Assembly (NCBI GenBank): GCA_030737835.1
Contig: CM060849.1
Coordinates: 20,134,074 to 20,198,073 of the forward strand
Length of the DNA: 64,000 bases
From: Acorus gramineus
Lineage: Eukaryota > Streptophyta > Magnoliopsida > Acorales > Acoraceae
Reading direction: 5' to 3'
How positions within the stretch are numbered: the first letter of the stretch is position 1; each line of letters starts with the position of its first letter. Below the pieces are notes generated by a model. It saw only the letters and a list, made by a program, of their open reading frames with translations. It had not been told where the DNA came from and did not search any database. Positions 1-12,639 of the stretch are shown here, one piece after another. Position numbers and translations under genes: made by a program.

Positions 1-143
1 TGAACCGGTAGATGCTGATTCACCATCTATTAGCACCTGCTCTTGTCCTGTCAGTTCAATCTCTCTTCACCCTTTATCTACCATAATACAATAGCTACCT
101 GGCAGGTTTATTCTATATCCTGTTTTTCCCTATGGATGAGCAG

Positions 144-3100
144 GTTAGGCACATGTTTGAAGAAATTGATTACATCTCAGAGGCACAAAATGCTGAGCGA
201 TTTGCTTCTCTATATGCATCTCTTTCAGGTAATTCTTCTTGCACTTGTTATAGTCTATTCATTTCTGGAAGTTATTATTCAGCTTTTTATATTTCCAAAC
301 CCTTTTCCTGAATTTCACCTACAGATATTAATCGTAACAGTTATGTGATGGCACCAGATTGTATATTTGTACACAATTTTAGTCTGCAATAGCAGAAATG
401 TTTGGAGAATTTTTATGCTCGTCATGCACTGTATCTGTTGTTTATCACATATTTGAAAGTATCATGATTATCTTTTTGATTAATAGATAGTGCTCAGAAT
501 ACTCATGGGAGGAAACAAGTCATTAAGGTTCCAAAGATATATTGGAACTTCACCGGTCAGACTGTGCTTACAATGGAATGGATAGAAGGGATTAAACTCA
601 CTGATCTCGATCGCATGAGTAAAGCGTGCTTAAATCAAAAGGAATTGATTGATCAGGTATCTGGGCACCACAAATCCCATCTGCCCTTGCATTATTTAAT
701 CATTTTTTTATGCCCTCAGCTCTCCCATATTGGGTGCCCTAGAAAAAATTAGCATAATTATCTTAATAACAAATTTGGTTAGGAGTAAGGACATTCTTTC
801 CTATGCATGCAAATGAACAGCTAATGGGCAGGTTCCAAGTACAAGAAACCTGAATATATTCTCACATCCCATCTGCATGCACTAAACATTTCATGAAATA
901 TGTGGACTGGTCTCTTGTGAGCACCTCTCATTTCCTGCATTCTGAATGCCTTTCTCTTGGTACATCCAATTTTTTTTTCAGAAGATATTCTACTTTTTAA
1001 ATCTGGATTTTTTTCAAAAAAATGTGATTGCTTACATCAATTGTAAAAGCAGTTTAGCCCTTTAATGTTTTCAGTTCAAGGAGCATTTGCTGGTAAGTTT
1101 GTGTGATTGTGCATGGATATTTAAGAGATCAAATTATTGTTTTCTGGTAACTGATTAGAATTGTTTGACTTGTGATAATTGTAGAGCATTGATTATTCAT
1201 CCTCATAGAAAGGGAATTTCAGATTTAGTTGTTTGTTTGTTCAGTTTTTTATGTTGCACCAGCCTGAGATCTTTTGTCCTTTGCAATTTTTCCATCAGGG
1301 ACTTTATTGTTCCTTGCGGCAATTGCTTGAAGAGGGCTTTTTCCATGCTGACCCGCATCCTGGAAATCTCGTTGCTACTGATGATGGATCTCTCGCTTAT
1401 TTTGATTTTGGTATGATGGGTGAAATTCCTCGCCACTATCGTGTGGGGCTAATCCAAGTGGTTAGTTTACATTGTAATTGAGCTATGCAAAATATATTGA
1501 AATTTCCATCATTTTAAGACAGAGAACTTATGGATGTGCTGGAACTGTTCATGCAAGGTCTTTTTTTTTCTGTTCTTATTTTTTTATCCGTTTTGAAATG
1601 GTTATCGATGCATGCATGCATACATCATGTGACATTATAAGTTTTTTGACTGGAAAATTGCATTGATGGCTTCAAATTTGCTACCTTTAAATATTTTAAC
1701 TTGTCTCTTAACAAGAAAATATACATCCTATAGATGAACTGTTAAGTAGTAACTGCAAATTATATTGGCACCCTGGCAGATACAGATGCAGTTTGTGAGC
1801 AAGGTGAAATACTGCTCAGGTCTATATAATCAAAGGAAGGTGATAAAAGCTTATGCTGTAACCACTGTTTTTTTTTTCTTTCGAAAAGGTAGACAAATGT
1901 CTCCACGATTTACTGATCTTAATCGAAGTTACATAGTCAGAAATTGAGGTGAGGGAAGATAATAAAAACGGGAAAACGCAAGAGAAAGGAAGCTAAAACA
2001 TCAATTTATTTGAGGTAGACGAGACCTCTAGCCAAGCAAAACAAGTGGTGTCCAGTCCCCTCCAACCTGCTTACAATCTTATAGAAAGACAGCCATTATC
2101 AACCTGAACACCCTTCGCCCCTGCTAGGTGCCGACCCCAGCTTGCGAGGAAGCCCTTCCACGTATTCCACAGGTTCTCCAAATAAAAGCTAGAACCGTTA
2201 AAGAGCATATTGCTTCGACAATGCCAGATTGGCCATACCGCCACAGGATTCACCATCCATCGGACATTGGCTTATATGCTTCTGTCGTCTGCTGTGACCG
2301 CTGTTAAAAAGAGCTTTTGGAAAAATCATGAAAAGTGTCTAGTCACATTTCCTTGACCTGTGAGTTTTTGCTGGTTTTAATCTTTTTAGCATTTTTGTTG
2401 ATGGGTTTGTAAACCATTTGATCCATGCTGGACTGCTGGTTCACACTGTAAATAAATTTGTTTTTGCCCCCTTTACTGTATTTAATTTCACTAGCACATT
2501 GTGTAAATATCAAGCTTTATCTCATCTAATGATGTCAGCGAAAGAGTGCACCCAAAAATGTGGAAATAATACCACATGAGATGTAAATTTTACTGACTTA
2601 TGGTAGACCTGGGTCATTGTCAACCTGATGTCAACTTTCCCTAAAGCGTAACCAAAACATCTCTGGTTGATTTGTAGGAGGATGAGTACCTTGCAGTTAG
2701 ATGACAGCCACAAATGAAGAATTAGCTTTATATAATTAATAAGAGAAAAGGATTTAGGAAACTGGGATATGAACCAGAAACTTAATTTTGGTTGGTGAAA
2801 CCAAAATGTATAATTGTATTCTTTTTGTTCAAGATGATTAATATTGTGGCGATTATTTTAGCTGCTGAGCCAGTTAGATAGCACAACCATGCCTACCATT
2901 TCAAACGTTTAAAATAAAAAATATTAACAAAGTGTATGTACTTCATTACTTGCTGGTGTATCATATTCATCATGTGCTCTTCAGTTACTGTGGTATGTAT
3001 TTATGATTCTGATATCGTGGAAGTGGTTTTTGCACATATCATGGAATTGAACAATTGATTTTTTTTTTTTAAGTTTAATTTGAGATTCTGGTTGTAAAGT

Positions 3101-6100
3101 TGTTCAATGGAGTACTGGGTTTCTCATTTTGCTATATATGTCTCTGTACCTTATCCGCATTGGCATTTCTCATGTAGTTTTCTTCAAAGTCTGCATAGTA
3201 TAAAGGATGACTAATTCCTTGCACATTTCAGCTTGTGCACTTCGTCAATCGTGACTCCTTGGGATTAGCAAATGACTTCCTTTCACTGGGATTTCTTCCC
3301 GATACAACAGATATACAGTCAGTGGCAGATGCTTTGCAAGCTTCATTTAGTGATGGAACCAGGCAATCTCAAGACTTCCAGGTCCTCATCATAAGCCTTT
3401 GAAGTTTGTTATGTAGAATATTTTGCCCGTCACCAACCCTCTGAAAATAGTGAAATATCCTACTAATGTTTAACTAGAAGTATGGAATAATACATGTCAC
3501 GAAACAGTTCTCTTCACATGTAATCATATAGTATTGAACATCAATAGTTGAAATGAGTCATTTCATATATTCAGTCATATTTTGGCAGATTGTCAGAGGA
3601 CAGCCCTTGTAAATTATTGCAAATCTTAGTTGGCATTCAAAAATATTGACCCTCTTTCAACAATATAATTTGTTATTCCAATTTTAAAATGTGTAAGCAA
3701 TTGCTATAAAAAACTGAGATAATAAAGATCATTTTAGTTATTTTGAGTGCTATTAAATATAATCGGGGCACGAGTATGGGCATGAGAGACATCCAGGAGT
3801 GAAGGGAAATACAAACCCAGGAACGAGTGGAAATAAGCTACTCTATGGACTGAAGTAAGAAGGGATGAATTTACATATCCTGGTAGAGGAAGTGAATCCA
3901 ATGGACAAAGTCAGAAGAGGGAAACATACTGTAGAGTGCTTTAGAAAGGACCGATTGGTGACTACTTAATTTTTCTTTGTTTTGCTTCTTTCTCAGAACT
4001 ATGTAGTTTTCGTGTAATGAGTGGACCCAGTTCTATGATTCTATCTGATTCATATAGAATGAACAACTTGCTTAGCGAGGCAATCCGAGTGAGTCTTTAG
4101 CTACCAAACTTTTATGGAAATTGCTTTCTTTGGGATCCTTGCTGCTGATTGGTGCACACATTCTTTCTTTAAACTATAGTCGTTATTTATTAGTCAAAAA
4201 TAAAAAATGTTAATGAGTTTTACTTATTGCAATTTTGTCTTTTTTCTTAAATTTTGGGCCTTACTAAAAAGAAAATGTTGTCAGTTTATTGCCTTGCCTA
4301 CGTACATCTCAGGAAGTGCCTCAATGCTGTTCATTGCTATATATTTTTCTTCACCGAAAGTTAACGGAACTTTCTTCTTAGTTAACGTTACTTCATTGTA
4401 ATTTGCAGATAACTTTGTTGTTTAAAATTAGTAGTACTTAAAAATTGTTCTGACTTCTCTTGGGTTTGATTTCAGGGCATAATGGACCAGTTATATGATG
4501 TTATGTACGAGTTCAATTTCTCCCTCCCCCCAGACTATGCACTTGTGATTAGAGCTTTGGGATCTTTAGAAGGGACGGCAAAAGCATTGGATCCTGATTT
4601 TAAGGTTGTCGAGAGTGCATATCCTTTTGTCATCGGGAGGCTTCTTGCAGACCCCAGTCCTGATATGAGGAAAATATTAAGGGAACTTCTTATACATAAT
4701 AATGGCTCCATCCGATGGAATCGGTTTGAGCGCCTGGTGAGCAAATTTTCTCAGGTTTCCTAATTTTTCAAGAACTGGTTCTTATAGATGGTGTGATCAA
4801 AGTTGGGATGATGGTATGTTGCATACTGCATGTTGTGCCTTTATTAAGTTTACTAACATCTAGGCTGACTCTCTCTCTTTTTTTCAATTTTTTTTTTATA
4901 TCTTTTTATCTTATTTCTCTGTCATTTAGAAAAAGGTGAAGGTATAGATCTGCATTTATCAGGCACCATACTAGTAGTTTATTCTTCTCATGGTATGTTA
5001 CCATTATATTACTACTGGATAATGTGGCATCCACCTATGATTTAATTTTAAATATAGACATAATGCTTGAACATGTCATGTAATAAGATTCTCCTTTCCG
5101 AGGTGGTAAACTGAAATTCTAGAATTGGACCATATTCTTCTGTAGCAACACTCTGGATATCAGCAATTTTGCTAAAGAACATCCATAACTGCTTGTTGTG
5201 TTGTTATGTGCCAGGTAGAGTAGCAGTAATGCAGTGTGCTTGTTTTCCTGCATGAAAAAGTCCAGGGAAATGTATATAGCAGTCCGATTTCTGCCCGAGA
5301 GGACATACATCTTTAGTTAATCAATTTATTAAATTAAAAAAAATTAAGACCTTAGTCACCCTTGAGTGCCTTTTTTCTTTGCTCTGCTTTTGTAGGATAT
5401 TCAGTAAGTATCGGCAACACATAATACACTGTGTTTCAATAGAAAATGAAATGAGTTTGAAAGGAAGTTCATTTGCAACCTGATTTATTTTATTGGATGG
5501 CATATACTAGCCTTGAAAGTGTCAATTAGCAATTATTTTTAGTACAATGAAAAGAGAACTGTCATTTCATTTATGTATTTGATTTCCTCTGTAAAACCAG
5601 AAGTATTTTATTGGTTTAATATCCTGCAATTGTTGAACCTCCGATGGCCTAAACTCCTGTCTCCCTTGTTTCCTATGCAACCTGAAGAGGTAGCCAGCAA
5701 CCCAAACCTGATTGTTGTGTTTAATGTAATTCAATCCCATTTCAGGTAGCAGCAATCTCAGAACAAGCATCTGAGTCTGCCAATGAACTTCCTACTGAGT
5801 CGGCTCCAAGTTCTTCAAATCTCCATGGATGGAAATCATTCGACATGCGAGCTGTTGTTGCTGCTACAGAAGACCTATTCCATTTCATTCTGTCCGAAAA
5901 GGGCCGGAGAGTGCGTATCTTCCTCTCCCAGGACATCATTAAAGCCGCAGATGCTTTTCTACAAGAGGAAGCATTTCCTTGCATCTTCGATGATAGGCTT
6001 GATGAGAAACAAAGATCTGATGTCAAGGTTTGTTTTGTTGCTTGGACTGCCTTATATTTGAAATTGTGATATTACTCGGTCACGATGATTACTGGGAGGA

Positions 6101-6365
6101 TTGGTCTGTGATTGTTTTGCAGAGAGATGCGATGATCGCAAGGTTGATCAATGATTTTCGATCCCTCCGGAAGGCTGTAGGTTTGGCACCGGAGGTATGG
6201 ACTGCAATGCTGATTCGCATGTCATTGAAGTCTGAGGTCCATAAATTTTTGCTTGATATTGTGTCGACCTTGGCAAAGCATTCCAGTCATAGATTGCTGG
6301 AAAACTTCTGGCTTTGTTTGTCAAGGTTCCTTCACAATTTAGAGGCACAAGACAGTACAAAATGA
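144..6365 (+). CDS. ABC1-family atypical protein kinase (ABC1K/ADCK type), 3' part of gene
   Basis: The 5' end lies outside the window. Visible exons, all in phase: 144-228, 487-656, 1299-1460, 3232-3381, 4476-4736, 5746-6027, 6123-6365, giving about 450 residues and a TGA stop at 6363. Seen: a FEEIDY segment in the first exon, the catalytic loop FHADPHPGN and the metal-binding FDFG ([14 protein letters not shown]) in the third. These are signatures of the UbiB/ABC1 family. Plant members mostly sit in plastoglobules or mitochondria and affect prenylquinone metabolism. The C-terminal region after the kinase core (exons 5-7, with [22 protein letters not shown]) resembles a plastid-type plant subclade as I remember it; the exact paralogue is unassigned. 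A second donor for exon 5 at 4754 would add six residues; I prefer 4736 because it joins RL to VAAISEQ. The intron 1461-3231 carries a LINE tail. Confidence 0.9.
1870..2289 (-). mobile_element. 5'-truncated LINE tail in an ABC1K intron
   Basis: On the minus strand, 2256-2071 encodes a segment with [10 protein letters not shown] and [13 protein letters not shown], which looks like the region downstream of the reverse transcriptase in plant L1-type LINEs. The minus-strand 3' end runs into a T-run on the plus strand (about 1867-1880), that is, a poly(A) tail. Both sides carry a 16-bp direct repeat, tgctgtaaccactgtt at 1854-1869 and tgctgtgaccgctgtt at 2290-2305, 14 of 16 identical, as expected for an old target-site duplication. 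About 420 bp remain. It is antisense to the host gene. Confidence 0.75.
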
Positions 6366-6936
6366 TCCAACTCTCTCAATTGACCAAGAAAGTTCAATTC
6401 CTGATTCATTCATTGATCAAGATTTCCAGAACTAGGTAAATATATTTTTTTATTATTATAAATCAACTAGGAACTCATGATAGTTTAACCTTCTCAAAAT
6501 CTATGTGACCTCACAATACATTTGTATTGCATCATAGTTATGATTGAAGTTGAGCCACGAATTTATGATAGACACGAGTCCCCATTGAAGAAATTTTTTG
6601 ACATTGACGTCACGTTCTACTCCAGATGGCTCTCTTTTCATCCACAAATCAGAGTATGTGAAGTATTTTAGCAACATTTTCGAGTATTACGTTGATTATA
6701 CAAGTGCCACTTCATTCTCTCGTTTCTTTTCTTTTCTTTTTTTCTATGCTTTTCTGGCCCCTCCACTTTAGTAGATGTCTCACGTTTCTTCCATTACCAC
6801 ATTTTGTGGACCTGGTTTTTTGTCTCATGAATTTTTTTTCTTCAATGTTAGTGGCTCATCTCATGTGCACTCTTGTGAGCAGTATATGCACCCTTGAATT
6901 ATTTTAAGTGTACAGAAACATGTATTTTTATGAAAG

Positions 6937-6978
<42 letters not shown>

Positions 6979-7025
6979 CCATATACCCATTTTATGTGAA
7001 AAACAAAAAATCTTTTTTTTTTTTG
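6366..7025. other. 3' flank of the ABC1K gene, with AT microsatellite
   Basis: Presumed 3' UTR and spacer. It holds a perfect (AT)n run at about 6940-6977 and a T-run just before the foldback element. I see no further coding region. Confidence 0.6.
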
Positions 7026-8052
7026 AAAAATTAATTAGAGGTCCCTGAGGACACCTCTGTAATAACAATAGGTTTTTTGACTTTTTCTTGTTTTCTTTAG
7101 GTCCCTAAGTTAGTGGTGGTATTTTGTTTAGGTCCTTCTATCCAACTTCCATCCATTCTATTTTTTTTTCTTCCTCTTTTACCCCAAAGTGAATATGATT
7201 TGCTTCTTTATCTCTCCTAACCTCTCTTTCTCCCTCAAAAAACACAACAAGATGTGAGACTACCTCAGCCCTTTATTGTACCGATCTCGACTCCAACGCC
7301 GATCACGCCCCTCGACCATGTCCCTTCTGTGAGCTGTCTTCCGATTCTGTGTTATACTGTGTACATTGTTATTCCTAATATGTACATTGTTATACCTGTT
7401 ACAGGTTGTGCGTGTTATACTGCGTGCACTGTTACGTATATTGTGTATACTGTTATACCTCTTACAGATATCAGGTTTTGTGTTACACTTTGTATATTGT
7501 TATTCCCAATGTGAACACTGTTATACCTGCTACAGGTTTTGCGTGTTACACTGCGTACACTGTTACGCTCATTTGGTACATTGTTATACATGTAACAGGC
7601 TAGGCTCACGGACGGGGTTGTGAGAGGGGTTGGGCTCGCGAACAGGTTGCGAGAGGGGGTTGGGCTTGTAGATGAGGGTCGCAAGAGGGGGTTGAGCTCG
7701 CGGACGGGGTCACTCGAAAGAGGTTGAACTCGCGGATGGGATGCGGGAGACGGTCGGAAGAGGTCAGGGAGCGCGATCGGCGTTGGGGTCGAGATCGGCG
7801 CAATAGGGAGGTTGGTAGAGATGGTCTCATAACTTGTTGAGTTGTTTGGAGGAGAAAGAAGCTGGGGGAGATAGAGAGACAAATCATGTTTACTTATGAG
7901 TAAAAGAGAAAAAAAAATAGAATGGATGGAAGTTAGATGGAAGGATCTCAACAAAATATCACCACTAATTTAGGGACTTAAAAAAAACAAGAAAAAATTT
8001 GAAAGATCTATTTTTATTATAGAGGTGTTTGAGGGATCTCTAATTAATTTTT
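7026..8052. mobile_element. Foldback element with ~290-bp terminal inverted repeats and internal tandem repeats
   Basis: The left arm, about 7026-7321, and right arm, about 7762-8052, are inverted copies roughly 80-85% alike. Both outer ends read aaaaattaattagag inward, and both inner ends carry ccgatctcgac(t/c)ccaacgccgatc. Between the arms lie two tandem blocks. The first, 7341-7603, has two copies of a ~130-bp unit built from gttatacctgttacagg-like subrepeats. The second, 7603-7760, is a G-rich array of ~35-bp units with the core ggttgggctcgcg. No transposase is seen. Long arms plus internal arrays fit a non-autonomous Mutator-like or foldback element. A 9-bp target duplication cannot be called because the flanks are T-rich. 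Confidence 0.8.
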
Positions 8053-8434
8053 GCTTTTTTCTTTTTATTTTTGTTAACCCCTCCAGTTCACTAGAATGGG
8101 ACAATGTGACTTCATGCAGAGTTGTATTTGTGAACTGTTTATGACTTTTTTTTTTTTTTTTTAGTATTGTTATAAGATGATATCCAGACAGGTCTCATCA
8201 GTCGGTCTATAGTTTGATTGCAACCTTGTTGGGGATCTCAATTAGAAGGACGTGGACCAGTTATTTTCTCCGGACGTATGACGTGTGCACTGTTATCCAG
8301 TGCATAGCAGCTTGAATTCTTCTCCCGTAGTCCTGTTGTTGTCTCGTGACTTTTATTAGGGACTTCGTTTTTTTTTTTTTTTGAAAATGATAGATTTCGT
8401 TACCTTCATTTTATGAAAAATAATTAAAAAAAAA
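8053..8434. other. AT-rich spacer, nothing recognised
   Basis: It holds several homopolymer T-runs (about 8150 and 8370) and no coding signal or repeat boundary that I can support. Confidence 0.5.
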
Positions 8435-9160
8435 CTTTAAAAATTAGAAATATTCAAATCAATTATTTTTTAAAATTATACCTTAAAAAATTTCATTTCA
8501 CAATTTTGAAAATACAAAAGACTCATCTATCTTTATGTAATTAGATCCTTAACATATTTTATATCTTTTAATTTTGTTAAAATATTTTACCCTTTTAATA
8601 TTATTAATGTATTTCACACATTTGTTTTTTATTCTATACTCTTTGTGATTAGGTGGATTTTGTTAGATATATGTAATATAATTTGAGTTTTTTTTTTATG
8701 ATGAACTCTATTAAATGTTGATGTTTTTTTTTTTAAAATTGGATATGTACTAATAACGCCATTAAAATTTGTGAATAGCCAATCAAAAAATGTGAATAAA
8801 GATTTTAAATATTAAAATATCATCTGCTGCAGTGGGACGCAACACAAATTTCAATTACATATTATAATTATACATAATGAAAAATAATAAACAACATCAG
8901 GTAAGATATATATAATAAACACAAAATATGATATATAATAACATAACCTCCAAGGGGATTGATTTGGGTCATATAGAGAGAAATTGTTATTTCGTAGGAA
9001 ATATATATTTTTGGTGTGAAATAACCTAACAAGAGTTAGTTGGATGTTAAGGATCTAATTACATGAGGGTAGATTAGTTTTTTATGTTTATAAAATTGTG
9101 AAATGAGACTATTTTAGATATAATTTTAAAAAGTAACTGATTTGACTAATTTTTAAAAGC
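8435..9160. mobile_element. Second long-TIR non-autonomous element, ~725 bp
   Basis: The left arm, about 8435-8556, and right arm, about 9044-9160, are inverted copies near 80% alike. Each contains tcatttcacaattttg and atgtaattagatccttaacat in the arm-inward direction. The centre is AT-rich and non-coding. The exact ends and target duplication are not resolved. It is a separate family from the neighbour at 7026-8052. Confidence 0.65.
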
Positions 9161-10236
9161 GCTGGTAATGCTACTTCCCCACTAGTCACTGGGCTTGTCA
9201 ACGGGTCGTCGGTCGACCTGGACCCGATCTGATAAAAGGCATAAATACCTGATTCGATGGACTCGATTGACCCAATCCAAATACTTTGTGATTTTTTTTA
9301 TTTATGATCTAACCAAACACTAATTATCCAACTAAACATTTATAACTAAATATTAAATAATTATTTAAAATTTTGAACATTTGAAATATTTTTTCAACCT
9401 TTTGACTTCACTTAAAAGCATAATAATCCAAATCGCATTCCAAATGCCTTCTCATTAAATATTAAAAAAATCAAAATAGTGAAGAACTATTTATAATATA
9501 CTACATTCTAATAAAAAGAAAAAAAAAATGAAGCTATTGTAAACTCTTGAGAAGTTCATCAACCTCTCTTTGTCTGGCATAAACTTGTTAATGAATCGAC
9601 CCAACCCGATCCGAGACCCGACATAGACCTGACCCGAAGGACCCGACAATCAAACAGCGTGTTCTCCAAATACGTTCATGACCCCTTGAAAACCGTTATT
9701 TTTGTGAGTTTTTCAAATCGACCAGGCCCCATGAAAACCGCTTTTTCATGACTTTATGCATCTTGAATAAAGTCGAGCTCATGTTAATTGAAATGGTGCC
9801 CAGTACTGAATCAAAAAAAGGGGAAAATGCAAGTGGCTCTTAATACCTGTGGAGCTCATCAATGAGAAGCCATTAAATTATAGTCCTCCTGTTAAAGGTA
9901 TGCTTTATCGTTATGAAATAATATTACATATGGATTATGGAGGATGGCTGAAATATTATATGTATCTCATTAATTGATTGGGCACCAATCTACTATACTT
10001 TTAGCCCGTGTTTGGTAACTAGATGGCTAAAATAGTATTAATAGAATTGTTATCCATGGCTAGGACTCGATAATAAGCTTGGGATTTTTTTTCTGCATGG
10101 GTCTGGTTTATCTAACTTAACCAAAACAGGCAATAAAAATAAAAAGAGCATGAATAACTGGCTATTCAAGCAAGGGCATGGTTCCACAATGTCTTTTTTA
10201 GCATAAAATATATATCATGTTAAGAATTTTTCACAT
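9161..10236. other. Gene-free spacer with degenerate repeat remnants
   Basis: Around 9190-9240 and 9595-9650 there are facing clusters of gggtc/gaccc words (for example gacccgatctgat and cccaacccgatccgagaccc) that resemble the ends of a worn hAT-like element. The outer termini do not pair well enough to call one. A short MITE-like end, gcccgtgtttggt, starts near 10013. No gene is seen. Confidence 0.4.
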
Positions 10237-10245
10237 TTTTTATAA

Positions 10246-10773
10246 GGGAAAAATCCATACAACCCCTTAAAATCTAATTGAAATTCATATAACCCTCTGT
10301 CTTTTCTTAAAATTCATATAACCCTCTAAAAACACCTAGTAAATCCAAATAACCTCCTAAATAAAATTTTCGTTAATAGATGATGAATATTTTGTAAATA
10401 TTTCGTTTGGTTAAATCTGAGTGAAAACACAATATACTAAAAAGCCATTATAATGTGTTAAAAATGTGAAAAAATTTATGAAAATGATGATTTTACCCTC
10501 TCTGGATATATTATAAAACCCTATCTGGAGGGATAAAATCGTTATTTATAGAAGATTTTTTGTATTTTTAATATATTGTAGTTTTTTTTTTAGTATATTG
10601 TGTTTTCTACCAGAGTTAACCAAACATAATATTCATCATTTGCAAATATAAATTTTATTCTGGGGGTTATTTGGATTTACTAGGTGCTTTGAGGGGGTTA
10701 CGTGGATTTTAAGAAAAGTCAATGGATAATATGGATTTCAGTCAGTTTATAGGTGGTTATATGGATTTTTTCC
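10246..10773. mobile_element. MULE-like MITE with perfect 9-bp target-site duplication
   Basis: The terminal inverted repeats are about 200 bp. The left end reads gggaaaaatccatacaaccc; the right end is the complement of ggaaaaaatccatataacca. Both arms continue through cacctagtaaatccaaataac and aacacaatatactaaaaa. The flanks are identical 9-mers, tttttataa at 10237-10245 and 10774-10782. Length 528 bp, non-coding. A 9-bp duplication with long TIRs is typical of Mutator-like elements. Confidence 0.85.
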
Positions 10774-10782
10774 TTTTTATAA

Positions 10783-12430
10783 AGCCATGATACTCATGTC
10801 CCAATTTATACGCTAATACGCCCTACTCACAAGCCCTTTTATGCATCCTTTTCTTGTTGCATGGCTGGTTGATTTTTGTAAAACTAAATTGTAATTGAAT
10901 TTCTATTTTAATTACATCAAAATTTACCTAAAATACATCAAAACTTACTTAAATTTTTTTCTTCAAAATTCTTCAAATGGCCTAGATTTTTATTTCAAGA
11001 TGTAACAGAATTTTAAGAAAAAATAAAAACTATTAAAAATAACGAAAAAAAATATTTGCAGTATGAATTTGAATCTTAAACAAAAAAAAACATAAACTGT
11101 TCTTTATTTGTAAACAATTTGAAATAAATCATCTATATTCATTTAAACATTTTGTTTTTTTGGTGAAGTTCAGATTAATTGCTAAATGTGTGAATTTCAA
11201 AAGTCAATTACATTTCATAATAATTTGAACATTATATGCAAAATCATCTATCAAGATTTCTTATGGACTACCTTCTAAAGAAAATGTAACAAACTCCCGT
11301 ATAAAGACATTTCAGGCATTGCAAAAATAAGATAACTGGCTCACAGAATATTCATCATGACTTAATTTTGGAAATGTCTAGTAACATTTTAAGAATGTAA
11401 CAAAAAATCAGCGCAGTGTCTTGTTACATTTGAAAAATATAACTGGCTCAAATAGTTACATTTATAAATGAGCAGTTACATTTATACAGCAGTGCATAAG
11501 ATGTTCGAGTTTAAGTCTAACAATGTAATTGACATTCAAAAAAATCATTTAGAAAGGTTCAAATTAGCTTCGGATGTAATTTACATTCCAACATATATTA
11601 AAAAAATCAAGTAAAAACTTAATTGCACATTTGAACATTAGCAAATGCCAAACTTGATTCGTCAGACATTGAAATGATATTCAAATTATTCAAAAACAAA
11701 AACAGTGATGAACAAAATCCTCCTAAAAAAGCGTTTCGATCTGCTACTATGTGTTTTTCAGAAAAAATTGTGAACTAAAAAAAAAATTCGATTAATCATG
11801 GATAAAAAAGAATTCAATCGACGCACAGAAGAAAGAAGGGAAATCGTAACCATCTTGCATGATTGGGAGGTGGTTACCAAAAAAGTCAAAAGGGTGTAAC
11901 GGGTATTTATCCAGTGCCACCTCATGGGGTTTATAATGAGGCCTATAAAAATATAGGACTTAAAAAACATTATTGTTTCTATAAATGAGTTCATACAATT
12001 CATAAAAAAATCAAAATGGGTATGGACTTGAAAAGAGGTTGAAAAGGGACTAGAGATAGATTTTCATTCAAGCAATTTGTTCATCCTTCCTATCTGTTCA
12101 TTTTTAGTTTGGCAATGCGATAAGTGATGGAATAAAAGATAATTATAAGGAAAAGTGATGAAAAGAAAGAAAATTTATCATGTTTGGTATAAAAAAATAA
12201 TCGGGATAAAGTGTGAACAATTATCTTGATTTTAAAATGAAAATGATAATTTTTTGTTCTACCTAAAGGCTAGAATGACATTTATTCTCATTTTTTGTTC
12301 CAATTTTGACAAATATAAATATAAATAAAATTAATAAATTTTTTATCATCTAAAATCAAAACAATTTATCCTCCAAACTAGCCAAAACGATCCACCCAAA
12401 ACCATAGATGGGATAACTTGTCCAATTGAT
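10783..12430. other. AT-rich gene-free stretch
   Basis: No coding region is supported. Around 11868-11965 there is a segment (gccacctcatggggtttataatgaggcc) resembling termini seen again at 33905, 34385 and 35915, so an eroded transposon end probably lies here. Confidence 0.45.
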
Positions 12431-12624
12431 TTTTATTTTTTTATTTTTAATAGAAAGACTCTGTAACCAGAGCATAAAGACACAGGGTTACGAGACCCTG
12501 AAGAACTAGCCCAAAGGGCTATAGGAACTGGTCCCAAGGACTCAACCACTATTTTTTTTTCCAGCCTGAGGCAGGGTTAGACCCCAACACCTCCCCCAAA
12601 GGGGAAGGGTGTCCAACCGCCACA
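12431..12624 (-). mobile_element. tRNA-derived SINE, copy 1
   Basis: Read on the minus strand from about 12624, the head contains an A-box-like stretch (agtgtggcggttggacac), a gggggaggtg segment and a B-box-like ggtctaaccc. The tail, as T-runs at 12431-12450 on the plus strand, is poly(A). Imperfect flanking direct repeats, cttgtccaattgat at 12417 and ctcgtccaattggt at 12625, look like an old target duplication. It shares the head with the copy at 55582-55809. Confidence 0.65.
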
Positions 12625-12639
12625 CTCGTCCAATTGGTT

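Noticed and set aside
3765-3960. Possible extra ABC1K exon in intron 3382-4475
   Set aside because: It is GC-richer than its surroundings but not needed; exons on both sides join in phase and keep the family sequence (DFQ to [13 protein letters not shown]).
7341-7760. CRISPR-like look of the tandem arrays
   Set aside because: The repeats are diverged, directly adjacent and in a plant genome; there are no equal spacers.
7415-7954. 179-residue open frame on the minus strand inside the foldback element
   Set aside because: It spans the tandem arrays and part of the right arm. The protein is low-complexity Ser/Pro/Thr and repeats follow the DNA repeats, so it is a by-product of stop-poor GC-rich repeats.
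9180-9660. Possible hAT-like element with gggtc/gaccc-rich ends
   Set aside because: Facing GC-rich clusters exist but the outermost bases do not pair and no 8-bp duplication is seen, so the limits cannot be supported.
10013-10132. Tiny MITE with gcccgtgtttggt / accaaaacaggc ends
   Set aside because: The end pairing is only about 10 of 13 and the flanks show no duplication; chance is possible.
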